NCBI GenBank assembly: GCA_041399205.1 | Contig: JAWKTK010000016.1 | Coordinates: forward strand, 1 to 64,000 | Direction of reading: 5' to 3' | DNA length: 64,000 bases | DNA from: JAGQOZ01 sp041399205 | GTDB lineage: Bacteria > Planctomycetota > Planctomycetia > Pirellulales > Pirellulaceae | In this document: in pieces, positions 8,459 to 18,042 of the stretch | How the letters are laid out: each line of letters starts with the position of its first letter | How positions within the stretch are numbered: the first letter of the stretch is position 1 | Made by a program: the position numbers and the translations under genes | The notes under the pieces: generated by a model | Seen by the model: the letters and a program-made list of their open reading frames with translations, nothing else | Told to the model about the DNA's origin: nothing | The model's database searches: none

Positions 8459-11400
8459 TTAGCGACGCGAAGTTCCGGGAGTGGTGTTCCACGGATCGCT
8501 ATATTCGGGACGTCGCTTCACATGGTTGACTTCCGTTTGTCGAAGGTATCCCGACGACATCACCTGATCATCCGCACCACGAACTCGAGAATAACTCGCC
8601 GCGGTCACTCGGTCAGACGATTGGTCTCCGCGAGTTCGATAGTCGGCTACTTCGGTATCCAGCAAGGTGTCTTCGGCCGGTTCGTCCTTCTTGTCCTTGC
8701 CCAGCTTCAGCTTTAGATTCTTGATGGATTTCCAGCCAAACAATCGAGGACTCTTTTCGCTCGGTTCCGAAGTTCCCGATGTGCCTCGTCCAATCGAAGC
8801 CTGCGGACCAATAAACGTCGGTTCCGGTGCGGTTTCACCTGGTTCGAATTGAGGCATGACTTCGTACAAGCCGGAACCAACCGAACCCGAATTGTCTATT
8901 TCGTATTCCATGGGCATGGCACCCGGACTACGGTCGGGATAGACCACTTCTGTTTCCAGGTAAGCGTCCGAACCGCATTTGCTGGTCAGACCATGATGCC
9001 CCGGACCGTGAATGTCCGCCACATCGGCCAAGCACCAGCTCATACGTTGTGATTCAATCTGGTTCAGCCATTCGGCATCTTCAGGCTTTTGGACAATGTA
9101 CGGCGTCATGATGATCAACAATTCGGTTCGTCGTTCCGTGGTATTGTCATAACGGAACAACGGGCCTAGCAGAGGCAGGTCACCCAAGAACGGCACTCGG
9201 CGATCAGTCAAACTTCGCGTCTTGGTGATCAAGCCGCCCAAGACAATCGTCTGACCACTTCTGGCGCTGACCGTGGTTTGTGCTGCGGTCGCGTTGATAA
9301 TCGGCGAACGGATGACGTCACCATTGGCATTGATCGAAATCGGAATGCCCTGGCTCTCTGGCGCGAGTTCGGACTTTTCGGCATCAATCTCCATGACCAC
9401 TAGACCATCAGGGCTGATTCGAGGAGTCACGCCCAACGACAAACCAACGTTTTCTAAATCCGTGTTATTGATTGTCCCTGCCTGCACGATTTGCGACGAC
9501 GTAATTCGTGGAACTCGTTGGCCGACCAAGATATACGCCGGTTGGTTGTTTAACGTCATAATCTGCGGACGGCTCAAAACGTCCAAGCGACGCGTTTCCT
9601 GTAACGCTCGAATCAACACACTGACCGATTCGTTACTAGCGGAAAGAACCAAACCCCCGTAGCCCAGATCGCCACTTCGACCCACTGCAAAATTGCTGAG
9701 CGCCTGACCTGCCACGTTATCACCGTTGACCAGACCAGCGGGATTGGTCAACGCGTTTCCTAACGCTTGGTTGTTGAAGTTGAAACCGGGATCGGCGACG
9801 CCACCCGTCACGACACTTCGATCAAACAACAACGAATCCTGAATGCCCAGTTCCACGCCCAGTTCTTCCACGTTGTTCAAGTCAACTTGAGCAATGACCA
9901 CTTGGACCATCACCATGGGCGGCCTAGCGTCGAGTTCGGCGATGATTTCTGCCACTTGCTGGAAGTATCGAGGCGTGCTGCTGATGATCAAACTATTGCT
10001 GACAGTTTCCGCCACCACGATGACTTCGCGTTCAATCACTTCCACAGAACTGATAGCACCTTGCAGACTTTGGCGGACAACTCGTTCATTTTGCAAATAC
10101 GAATTAATGGCCGTCGCCACGTCCTGTGCGGGAGCGTTCAACAGTCGATAAACGCGTTGAATGCGGTTCGAAACATCGTCTTGGTCCAGTCGAAGCAGAA
10201 TCGCTTCTACAACAGCCAAGTCCGCATTCGAGCCAGTTGCGATAATGCTGTTGGTTCGAATGTCCATGGTAAATCGCATGGGTACCAAACTTCCATCCGC
10301 TCCGCCGGCCGTTTGGAAGTTGGGCTGCTGGCCTTGAACGCCACCCGTGGCGGTTGCTTGGCCGAATAACTGATTCAACATTGTCACCAACGTCGAAGCG
10401 TCACCGTTGACAATGGTAAAGACCTTGATGGCCGATTCGGCAGTAGGCAATTGATCCAACTGTTTGACCAACGCGGCGATCAAATCCATGCTCTCTGGCG
10501 GAGCAGTGACGACCAGCGAATTCGCTCGAGTGTCCGCGGAAACTCGCACGTCCGTCAAAATTCCTGACTTCAGCAATCGCTTGCCAGCCGCGTCGATTAC
10601 CGCCATTCGCAACATGGCGGAACGCGATCCCGCTTGGCCTCCGGCTGCGTTACCGGCAGCATTTCCAGCCGGTGCGGCTCCCGGCGCTGCACCTTGCCCT
10701 GCGCCTCCGCCTTGGGCACCCGTGGTGTCGCCGCCTTGGCTTTGCAGAGTGTTTTGCAGAACCGGCGCGACTTCCTCGGCCAACGCGTTTTGCAGTTTAA
10801 AGACGCGAACTTCGCTGACTGCTTCACTTTCGTCCACGTCGATTTTTTCGAGCAAATAACCGACTTCGGCCATGTCTCGAGGACTAGCGTAAACGATCAG
10901 CGAATTGGTGCGAAAATCGGCTTCCACCTGAATCCGCGGCCCCAAACCTCCTCGTTCTTCAAAGAACGTTTGCACGGTTTGCTGAGCGGTGGTGGCCGGC
11001 ATGTGCTTTAAGCGAAAGGTGTTGAACTGCGATTCCGGAGCGACGGGTTGATCCAACCGAGTAATCAAATCGATGGTGGATTTCACGCCTTCCGGTCGAC
11101 CAATCAGCAACAGCGCGTTTGGCTTTACCAACGCGGTAATGTTGACGGGGCCTTGTCGAACTTCCAATGCGGACGAATTTAGCTGAGTCACCAGTTCTGC
11201 CATCGATGTGCTGTTGACGTGTTGCAGCGGCACAATTTGGATGTCCGGCTGAGTCTCTTCGGCAATCGCTTCCAACTGCTCGACAATCCCCATGATGCGT
11301 TCTACGTCTTGCGGCCGACCTTTGATAATCAAAGCGTCCATACCTTCGACGTATTCAATGCTGACAGGGCCCGTCATGCCGCCTTCCACACCAATTGGCT

Positions 11401-12565
11401 CCTGTCCCGGCGCGTTGTCGGCGTTAGCTGGATTCGCGGCGTCAGGTGTTGTGCCATTCGGTGGTTGATTTTGGAAAGCTAGTTGGTTCGAACCATCGGC
11501 GGACTGAATGGCTGTGAAGCCGGTATTCGTTCTGCCTTCGTCCGGAGCCTTGATGCCGAGCAGGTCGCCGCTCCAGCGAACATCCGTTTCCGCTTGTTGT
11601 TGATTCAAGGCGTTTTGCAGCACATAGACCGCTCGGCTAATCGTCTCGGGCGAAACATTTTCGATCGGCACCATGCGCGGCCGAAGGTTGCCTTCGGTTC
11701 CCATTTGGTCCAACACTTGGGCCGCCTTGGTCCAACTCTGTACCAATTCAACCGGGCCGTCCAGCGTGACCGAATTCGTGTCTGGATTGATTTGCATGTT
11801 GGTCTGACCTTGCTTGGACGGCAAAGCCAGCAACAGGCTGTTGGATTGATCGTCTTGGCGCAGCGTGAGCTTGTTGGGTGTCATGCCTTGGAAGGCGGAC
11901 ACCAACTGCTGCCAGCTGATTTGCTTCAGCCGCACGCTGTCAGAGCCCTGTTGACCGCTCAGTGGTCTTGGTGCGGACGATCGTCTGGGCGCGCGGTTGG
12001 TGGTTGATGTGGATCGCGGAGCGGGTCTGTTTTGTCGGTTCGGTGCCAGCAGTCCCATGACTTGGTCTTGGACCTGTGCGGTGCCTTGGACCAAAATTCG
12101 ACTGTTGCGGCTATCGATGCCAATCTTGGTATCGGCGTCGTTGGCAAAACGCTGCCGCAGCTGGTTGCCGATTTGTTCGAGCTGTTCGGATCGAACCGGA
12201 TACGACCGCATCACGGTGTCGGCTGCTTCGCTAAGCTGTGTTGTGCTCTGCGAAATCGACGGCTGGTCCAGCGTCTGAATGACCTGTTGGACTTGCGCCA
12301 ATTCGCCTTGGGTTGCTCGAACCAGAATGCGATTATTCGCCGGGTCAGGCAAGACTTCGCTACCTGGTTGCAGAACCGCTTCAACTCGTTTGGCAATCAT
12401 CGCCGCCTCTCCATGGCGAATCTTGTACGGTTGAAACGCTGTCGATTCTTGCCCCAAGCTAACTTGAGGCGATATCACCATCAGACTGAAGCTGGTCCAC
12501 AGCAAGACGTGCGAAACAGCGTGCCGGAAGGCGTTCCCGCGCCGATTCCAATGCTTCCAATTCAT
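8459..12565 (-). CDS. gspD: Giant secretin (GspD/PulD-like outer-membrane channel)
   Basis: The 1368-residue product is about twice the usual secretin length. Secretins form the outer-membrane pore of type II secretion or type IV pilus systems. The ATG at 12565 follows GGTGG and a signal peptide (RHAVSHVLLWTSFSLMVISP). At least six NolW/secretin-N-type repeats fill residues about 35-860, recognisable by phrases such as DPANNRILVRATQ, DFRTNSLIVYASPRDM and DIRTNSIIATGSNADL. A linker rich in Gly, Ala and Gln interrupts them near 630. The secretin domain is at about 870-1150, with VPFLGDLPLLGPLFRY and ELLIIMTPYIV. A 210-residue C-terminal tail of unknown role follows (SQRMSWCLADVADIHG). No other secretion genes are in the window. 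Confidence 0.92.
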   Translation of the reverse strand: MNWKHWNRRGNAFRHAVSHVLLWTSFSLMVISPQVSLGQESTAFQPYKIRHGEAAMIAKRVEAVLQPGSEVLPDPANNRILVRATQGELAQVQQVIQTLDQPSISQSTTQLSEAADTVMRSYPVRSEQLEQIGNQLRQRFANDADTKIGIDSRNSRILVQGTAQVQDQVMGLLAPNRQNRPAPRSTSTTNRAPRRSSAPRPLSGQQGSDSVRLKQISWQQLVSAFQGMTPNKLTLRQDDQSNSLLLALPSKQGQTNMQINPDTNSVTLDGPVELVQSWTKAAQVLDQMGTEGNLRPRMVPIENVSPETISRAVYVLQNALNQQQAETDVRWSGDLLGIKAPDEGRTNTGFTAIQSADGSNQLAFQNQPPNGTTPDAANPANADNAPGQEPIGVEGGMTGPVSIEYVEGMDALIIKGRPQDVERIMGIVEQLEAIAEETQPDIQIVPLQHVNSTSMAELVTQLNSSALEVRQGPVNITALVKPNALLLIGRPEGVKSTIDLITRLDQPVAPESQFNTFRLKHMPATTAQQTVQTFFEERGGLGPRIQVEADFRTNSLIVYASPRDMAEVGYLLEKIDVDESEAVSEVRVFKLQNALAEEVAPVLQNTLQSQGGDTTGAQGGGAGQGAAPGAAPAGNAAGNAAGGQAGSRSAMLRMAVIDAAGKRLLKSGILTDVRVSADTRANSLVVTAPPESMDLIAALVKQLDQLPTAESAIKVFTIVNGDASTLVTMLNQLFGQATATGGVQGQQPNFQTAGGADGSLVPMRFTMDIRTNSIIATGSNADLAVVEAILLRLDQDDVSNRIQRVYRLLNAPAQDVATAINSYLQNERVVRQSLQGAISSVEVIEREVIVVAETVSNSLIISSTPRYFQQVAEIIAELDARPPMVMVQVVIAQVDLNNVEELGVELGIQDSLLFDRSVVTGGVADPGFNFNNQALGNALTNPAGLVNGDNVAGQALSNFAVGRSGDLGYGGLVLSASNESVSVLIRALQETRRLDVLSRPQIMTLNNQPAYILVGQRVPRITSSQIVQAGTINNTDLENVGLSLGVTPRISPDGLVVMEIDAEKSELAPESQGIPISINANGDVIRSPIINATAAQTTVSARSGQTIVLGGLITKTRSLTDRRVPFLGDLPLLGPLFRYDNTTERRTELLIIMTPYIVQKPEDAEWLNQIESQRMSWCLADVADIHGPGHHGLTSKCGSDAYLETEVVYPDRSPGAMPMEYEIDNSGSVGSGLYEVMPQFEPGETAPEPTFIGPQASIGRGTSGTSEPSEKSPRLFGWKSIKNLKLKLGKDKKDEPAEDTLLDTEVADYRTRGDQSSDRVTAASYSRVRGADDQVMSSGYLRQTEVNHVKRRPEYSDPWNTTPGTSRR

Positions 12566-12840
12566 CTCATGCCACCGCAAAACGGAAGGCGAACATCGAT
12601 CCGAAGCTAACAGCGCACCATCGGCCCGAAGTGCACTGCCAGCAGAATCGCCCCCCTAGGTAATTCTGATTGGTTGACGTTGAACGAGTTATTTTAGGCT
12701 CGTCAAAATCGTGTTATCCGTTACTATCGTCGATCTGAGTCGCGTAATTGTGTTTTTCCATAGAAGCCGCATAGTTTAACCTGCGGTGATATGATAGCAG
12801 CGGTGCAGGGCGATTTTTTGGAAAAGCTTCGCAAGTCAAG

Positions 12841-12870
12841 ACTACCGCCTTAAGGCGGGGCTACGAAGCG
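12841..12870. repeat. Isolated CCGCC palindromic repeat
   Basis: ACTACCGCCTTAAGGCGGGG followed by CTACGAAGCG matches the palindrome family of the 7.7-8.4 kb cluster. It lies just past the stop of the amidohydrolase gene. The rest of the 306-base gap from 12566 to 12871 shows no gene. Confidence 0.8.
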
Positions 12871-12871
12871 A

Positions 12872-13712
12872 TCATCGCAACGGTGTCAATTTGTAAAACG
12901 TCGTCGCTGTTCCACCGAAGATCGCTTGGCGTTCTGATTCGGAAATGGGCCCCAAGACTTCGACCAGCGATTGATAGACTTGTTCATAGCTGGCGGCCAA
13001 TTCGCACACAGGCCAGTCGGAACCGTACATGCAACGGTTCGGCCCAAACGCTTCCAACGCTGCTTCCCACGTATGGTTTTAAATCAGCTGGTTTCCAATG
13101 TGCCCAATCGGCTTCCGTCACCATGCCGGACAGTTTGCAATAGATATTGGGAAATGCCGCGGCCTTTCTCAACTGCGTAGCCCAGGCGTCAATATTGCCC
13201 GATTTGATTTCTGGTTTGGACAAATGGTCAATCACCATGGGCAAATCGGGCAATGTCTTTCCCAAGAATTCGGCGTGGTGTAAATGCTTGACGAAAAACA
13301 ACAGGTCGAACGGAACTTGATGTTTTTCCAAGGTTCGTAATCCGCGAATCACATCGGGGCGAATAATAAAGTCGTCGTCCGGTTCGTCTTGCGTCACATG
13401 CCGCACGCCCACGAATTTAGGATGCGCCGCAAACTGTTCCACTTGCTGCTCGCAATCTTCGCTGGCCAAATCGACCCAGCCCACCACACCGCAGATAAAG
13501 TCGTGCTGTTCGGCCATTTGCAAGACCCAGCGATTTTCTTCCAGATTATGTTGCGTCTGGACAAAGATGGATTTTTCGATTCCACAAGCGGCCAGGTGTG
13601 GTTGAAGATCGTCCGGCAAGAAATCTCGATTGATCTTGGCCAGCGCAGGCGCTTGCAACCATTCGTAGGGAAATTTTCCCAGCTTCCAGAAATGCTGGTG
13701 CGAGTCGATCAT
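12872..13712 (-). pseudogene. Amidohydrolase (COG3618 / L-fuconolactonase-like), frameshifted
   Basis: Amidohydrolase-2-type enzymes of this group hydrolyse lactones or related bonds in a metal-dependent TIM barrel. The ATG at 13712 follows AAAGGA and begins MIDSHQHFWKLG, the typical metal-binding N-terminus. VIDHLSKP and, in the second fragment, CMYGSDWPVCELA are further family motifs. The frame breaks near 13066-13073: the first fragment ends out of frame (stop at 12984), while WEAALEAFGPNRCMYGSDWP continues in another frame to 12872. Total length is one base over a multiple of three. Restoring an AC (TACGTGG to TACACGTGG) would rejoin the frames. It is either a sequence error or a young pseudogene. 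Confidence 0.85.
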
Positions 13713-13966
13713 GGCGATTCCTTTGGCGACACGGGGAATATTCGGTTCGGCCACGGCAGGGACCGAATTCGCGATTTTAGACCGGCCATTGGGCCAGCGA
13801 AAGTGCGTGCAAATTTACTTCGAACGATTCATCTACCAATTCAAATTCTCATCCGTGGAAAGCTCGACAACCATCTTCCGCTTGCGTTACCATAGTCGAT
13901 CACTGAACGGCGATGAATTGAATAGGTTTGATGACCAACCTGGTTGGCAAAGGGAGAAATCATACT

Positions 13967-15277
13967 ATGCGAACGAAACTTGCTTTGGCTTTGCTGTTAG
14001 CCTGCCCAACCGTGCTGTGGGCCGAAAACTGGCCTAGTCTACGAGGCCCGGCGTTCAACGGAACCAGCACGGAAACCAACTTGCCGAACCAATGGAGTCG
14101 TACCGAAAACATTGCGTGGAAAGCAGATTTGCCAGGCCCCAGTGCCGCGACACCCATTGTCTGGGGCGATCATGTGTTTGTTTCATCAACCAATTTGAAA
14201 GACGAATCACTATGGGCGTTCTGCTTTCAGCGAACCGACGGAACGCTCGCCTGGAAGCAGGAAATTGGTAAAGGAATTCGCCGAGACACTCGTAGTACGT
14301 TCGCCGCACCCAGTCCTGTAACGGATGGGAACGTGGTGGTCTTCTTTTACGGCAACGGACCGATGGTGGCGTTTGATTTTGACGGCAAAGAAGTCTGGCG
14401 TAGAAACATTGTGGACGAGTTCGGCGAATTCGCGTTCATGTGGACCTTTAGCAGCAGTCCCGTGATTTATGACGGAAAGCTGTTTCTGCAAGTGCTGCAA
14501 CGAGACACGCCGGTCAGTGGTCGAGGGTTCGCGGACAAACCGAACGATTCGTATCTGCTGGCCATGGATCCGCAAACCGGCAAGACGTTGTGGCGATATG
14601 TTCGACCCAGCGAAGCGCAGCAGGAATCTCGTGAAGCGTTCACCACACCCGTGCCCATCGAATACAACGGCAAGAAGCAGTTGCTGGTCATCGGCGGTGA
14701 CGACCTTACGTCACACGATCTGGAAACCGGCGCAGAACTGTTTCGTTGGGGAACCTGGAATCCACAACGCATTGGACATTGGCGTCATGTCCCTTCGCCC
14801 ATTGTTGGCGACGGAATTGTCTTGGTGTGTGCGCCCAAACGAGATCCCATTTACGCGATCAAACTGGGCGCCAGCGGCAAACTGGATGACGATGCCGTGG
14901 CGTGGGTCAGTGACGATGAACGAGACGTTTCGTCCGACGTGCCTACACCGGCGTTTTACGATGGCGACTTTATTGTGCTGAGCGATGTGCGAAAAAAACT
15001 AATGCGCATCGAACCGACTACGGGTAAAGTGAAATGGGCCGTGGAGACTCCAGGCCGAGAAAAATTTGAAGCGTCACCCACGGTGGCCGACGGCAAAATC
15101 TACATTGTCAATTTCAACGGCGATGTGGTGGTTTTCGACGCGAATGACGGTTCCCTGGTGCATCAGGTTTCGATGAGTGAAGCGAGCGAAAATCCGGTGC
15201 GTTCGTCGATTGTGGTTTCACAGGGCCAGCTTTTTATTCGCACCAATGATGCGCTGTATTGTGTAGGAGCGAAATAG
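13967..15277 (+). CDS. Exported PQQ-type beta-propeller protein
   Basis: The start at 13967 is preceded by AGGGAG and opens a signal peptide (MRTKLALALLLACPTVLWA). The 436-residue product then reads ENWPSLRGPAFNGTSTETNL, the standard opening of planctomycete 'outer membrane protein assembly factor BamB-like' PQQ propellers. Blade motifs recur (DGTLAWKQEIG, DPQTGKTLWRYV, TTGKVKWAV, DANDGSLVHQVS). No quinoprotein dehydrogenase catalytic motif is evident, so it is probably a periplasmic propeller of unknown ligand. The small gene at 15281 follows three bases later and is probably co-transcribed. Confidence 0.87.
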   Translation: MRTKLALALLLACPTVLWAENWPSLRGPAFNGTSTETNLPNQWSRTENIAWKADLPGPSAATPIVWGDHVFVSSTNLKDESLWAFCFQRTDGTLAWKQEIGKGIRRDTRSTFAAPSPVTDGNVVVFFYGNGPMVAFDFDGKEVWRRNIVDEFGEFAFMWTFSSSPVIYDGKLFLQVLQRDTPVSGRGFADKPNDSYLLAMDPQTGKTLWRYVRPSEAQQESREAFTTPVPIEYNGKKQLLVIGGDDLTSHDLETGAELFRWGTWNPQRIGHWRHVPSPIVGDGIVLVCAPKRDPIYAIKLGASGKLDDDAVAWVSDDERDVSSDVPTPAFYDGDFIVLSDVRKKLMRIEPTTGKVKWAVETPGREKFEASPTVADGKIYIVNFNGDVVVFDANDGSLVHQVSMSEASENPVRSSIVVSQGQLFIRTNDALYCVGAK

Positions 15278-15280
15278 GCG

Positions 15281-15607
15281 ATGCGGCTGGATCGTCTGAA
15301 AGCGAGAATGTTATTGGACGAATGCACGGGCGATGATCTTTGGCCTGTGGATTTGTGTCGACAGAAAGGCATTCCCGAAGATTGGATTGACGAACTGGCC
15401 GACGCCTACGAATCCGGTTTCAAGACAGATCGGGAAACCATCTATTACCAACAGCAACCCGTGAACCAATTTCACGGATTGCTGGACTATCACATTGCCG
15501 TGCGACTGGCCGAATTCTTAGGCGTGCGAACCGACTTAATCCTGGACCGCCACGGCACTCGCTCTGCCACCGTCTTTGCTCTGAAACAAGCGGCTGATGA
15601 AGAATAG
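15281..15607 (+). CDS. Small conserved-looking protein of unknown function
   Basis: The 108-residue cytoplasmic protein (MRLDRLKARMLLDECTGDDL) starts three bases after the propeller stop, suggesting translational coupling. It is acidic, with no signal or membrane span. Phrases such as NQFHGLLDYHIAVRLAEFLG look like a helical domain. I do not recognise a family. The 200 bases after it hold nothing evident before the convergent matrixin-like gene. Confidence 0.7.
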   Translation: MRLDRLKARMLLDECTGDDLWPVDLCRQKGIPEDWIDELADAYESGFKTDRETIYYQQQPVNQFHGLLDYHIAVRLAEFLGVRTDLILDRHGTRSATVFALKQAADEE

Positions 15608-15810
15608 CTGGACACCGTCTCATGGACGCTTTCTGTCAACACGAGCCATAGGTAATCGCGAGTTTTGGGCCGGCATTCCTTCCGGAAAAGTTTTCGCAGC
15701 AAGACTGCGGCAGCGGCATCATCCATACCGCCCGACATCCCGAACGTCCGCTCGCATTGTCATCTTTCTGAGTATTCGTGGAAAGAGGATTCGCAAAGCA
15801 TTCCGTAGCG

Positions 15811-17010
15811 TCATACTTCTTCATCAACAAACACGACATGGCGAAAATGCGACTGTTGTTCGAATGACGCTCCAAGTGCTCCGATCATGATCCCCAGCGA
15901 ACCGACGGTACCGGCCAACAAGAAATATTGGTACGCCGCGATAGGCTTTTCAGCCGAAGCAGCCCAACCGTTGACCACGGACGAAGGAAACAACAAGACA
16001 GCTGCGGCTAGAGTGAGCAAGGCAACTATCGAGAACGTTACCAACATGCCGCTCGCGACAATCGCCGACGCGGAAACATTGCTGGCCACAATCTGCTCGC
16101 TGATCACGCGTCCGCTGCGGCGAATGAGTAGCTGTTGACGAGTTGCCACGTAGACAGTGGTTGTGATCAAAGCAAACAGAAACAGTCCAGTCACTTGTAA
16201 CCAACTTTGACTCATGGCCATGTCCCAGGTCTCTGCCGTCATGAGCAATACCACAACGGCCGAAACCGCCGCCGTTGTGAGCCGACTAAGTCGAGCTGGG
16301 AACTCCCAAGGTTTTGCTTGTATCACCGCATCTAGAATCTCGGAGCGATTTTCCCACGCAGCCAACAATGCAAAACGGAGTGTCCAAGTTGTCTGTAAAT
16401 CCGTGCGTTCTTCCAGACGTTGGTCAGCAATCGTTTGCAACGCTTCATGTATCACAGCAATTTGTTTCGAATTAAATTCCGATGTTCCTCGAAGGTCATC
16501 CACTGAATCGATGTCGTGCATTGTATTATTGGGGTCCGAATCGTGCCCCAGTCCCAACCAGTGACCTAGTGTGTGCAGCATCAGCCGCAGCACACATTCA
16601 CGCATGACTTCCGTTCGATCGTCTTCTGGCGTATGTGGGTCTTTTGCTCGAGGATCGATGCGCGCCGTCGAGATCACAGCGACGTCCAGTGTTCTGGAAA
16701 TAATTCCTAGTGCGAACGGCTTGTAGTGGCTTACCAAATCGGCAGCGGTCAACACAAACGCAAAGTCCCAGCCCTGTTCGTCCCGTTCCTCGCGAGCCTG
16801 CTGCAGCAAATCGGTGGGCTCCATTCGCGACTTGTCGGTCCATTCGTCTCGTCGAACCTGCTGAAACTGCCAATCGAATTCGGCCAACCACTGTTTCAAT
16901 TGTCTTCGCATCTCAGAAATGGCACCATCCACAGCTCGACGATCGGCTGAATCGAGTGGTCCTGCGACAATGATTCCCAATTCAATGGCTTGACGTTCAG
17001 TAGATTGCAT
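15811..17010 (-). CDS. Membrane protein with matrixin-like zinc motif lacking the catalytic Glu
   Basis: The N-terminal half (about 1-200) is a soluble domain with HTLGHWLGLGHD at 146-157 and a Met (TMHDIDS) eight residues after the third His. This is the layout of metzincin/matrixin proteases (HExxHxxGxxH plus Met-turn), and FVLTAADLVS upstream resembles archaemetzincin-like proteins. The expected catalytic Glu is Thr147, so hydrolysis may be lost. The C-terminal half has four likely membrane spans (near 243-260, 272-290, 315-340, 360-382). Taken together it may be a membrane-anchored pseudo-protease. The ATG at 17010 has no clear RBS. It converges on the propeller operon. Confidence 0.7.
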   Translation of the reverse strand: MQSTERQAIELGIIVAGPLDSADRRAVDGAISEMRRQLKQWLAEFDWQFQQVRRDEWTDKSRMEPTDLLQQAREERDEQGWDFAFVLTAADLVSHYKPFALGIISRTLDVAVISTARIDPRAKDPHTPEDDRTEVMRECVLRLMLHTLGHWLGLGHDSDPNNTMHDIDSVDDLRGTSEFNSKQIAVIHEALQTIADQRLEERTDLQTTWTLRFALLAAWENRSEILDAVIQAKPWEFPARLSRLTTAAVSAVVVLLMTAETWDMAMSQSWLQVTGLFLFALITTTVYVATRQQLLIRRSGRVISEQIVASNVSASAIVASGMLVTFSIVALLTLAAAVLLFPSSVVNGWAASAEKPIAAYQYFLLAGTVGSLGIMIGALGASFEQQSHFRHVVFVDEEV

Positions 17011-17343
17011 AGACGAAGCTAACGAAAACTGGCGTAAGAATTTGCGGTCTCGTAGTCGTGACTTATAAAAGCCTTTACAATTGCATCGACGTTCCGACGC
17101 AATTTGGCCGAAATCGAGGGCACAAGATTATGGAACGTCTCTTTGCGGTGGCTGCAACTACGATTCTTGCCAGTCATCGTCTAACCGGTTTTGTGTCGCG
17201 GTAAAACCTCTTGAGTCTTTCTGCCGATTCGACGACGATGTAAGCGCAAGATCCGTTTCAGGAAGCTGCTGCCGTGCGTAGAATGCCCAACGTCACCATT
17301 AACGTATCACGCTACAATACTGGCCTCAAAGAAAGAGCCCAAG
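17011..17343. other. Intergenic, no gene seen
   Basis: This 333-base divergent gap separates the matrixin-like gene and deoC. I see no supported reading frame, RNA gene or repeat. A weak TACAAT near 17313 could be a -10 element for deoC. Confidence 0.5.
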
Positions 17344-18042
17344 ATGACAACGGCTTACAGCTACAGCGATATTGCCAAGATGATTGACCATTCGTTGTTG
17401 AATCCGACATTGGACACAACCGCGTTGGATGCTGGAATTCGTCTGGCGTTGGACTACGATGTGGCCAGCGTGTGTATCATGCCGTATTACCTTCGTCGCT
17501 GTGCGGACATGTTGGCGGGCAGCACGGTGGCGGCGTCCACGACGATTGGTTTTCCTCACGGCGGTCATACAACGAGGATCAAGTTCGCAGAAGCGGAACA
17601 AGCCATTACGGATGGCTGTCAAGAACTAGACATGGTCATCAATATTTCCAAGGCGCTAAGTGGCGATTGGGATTATGTGCGAACAGACATTCAAGTGGTG
17701 ATCGATGTGGCACACGCCGCAGGCCAGAAAGTCAAAGTGATTTTCGAAAACAGTTTCCTGCAAGATGAACACAAAATTCGACTGTGTGAGATTTGTGGCG
17801 AATTGAACGCAGATTGGGTCAAGACGTCCACAGGCTACGGCAGCGGCGGGGCTACGCCGCACGATCTGCAATTGATGCGGAAGCATTCCCCGGCACGAGT
17901 GCAAGTGAAAGCGGCGGCCGGTGTGCGAGACCTGGACGCGTTGCTGCAAGTCCGCGAACTAGGTGTGACTCGAGTTGGCGCGAGTCGAACTCAAGAGATG
18001 CTGGACGAATGTCGCCGTCGGCTACAGTTGGATCGGGGCTGA
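17344..18042 (+). CDS. deoC: Deoxyribose-phosphate aldolase
   Basis: This class I aldolase cleaves 2-deoxyribose-5-phosphate to glyceraldehyde-3-phosphate and acetaldehyde in deoxynucleoside catabolism. The 232-residue length fits the family. Motifs are all present: the N-terminal IDHSLLNPTLD, EKxxV-type segment VKVIFENSFLQDE, the Schiff-base lysine in WVKTSTGYGSGGATPHD, and QVKAAAGVRDLDALLQV with the second active-site lysine. The start ATG follows AAGAAAGAG. It is not in a nucleoside operon here. Its last 21 bases overlap the end of the convergent histidine kinase gene. Confidence 0.95.
   Translation: MTTAYSYSDIAKMIDHSLLNPTLDTTALDAGIRLALDYDVASVCIMPYYLRRCADMLAGSTVAASTTIGFPHGGHTTRIKFAEAEQAITDGCQELDMVINISKALSGDWDYVRTDIQVVIDVAHAAGQKVKVIFENSFLQDEHKIRLCEICGELNADWVKTSTGYGSGGATPHDLQLMRKHSPARVQVKAAAGVRDLDALLQVRELGVTRVGASRTQEMLDECRRRLQLDRG

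Noticed and set aside
17847..17870. GGCGGGGCTACG string inside deoC resembling the palindrome family
   Set aside because: It is in a conserved coding motif (GYGSGGATPHD) and lacks the palindrome, so the likeness is chance.
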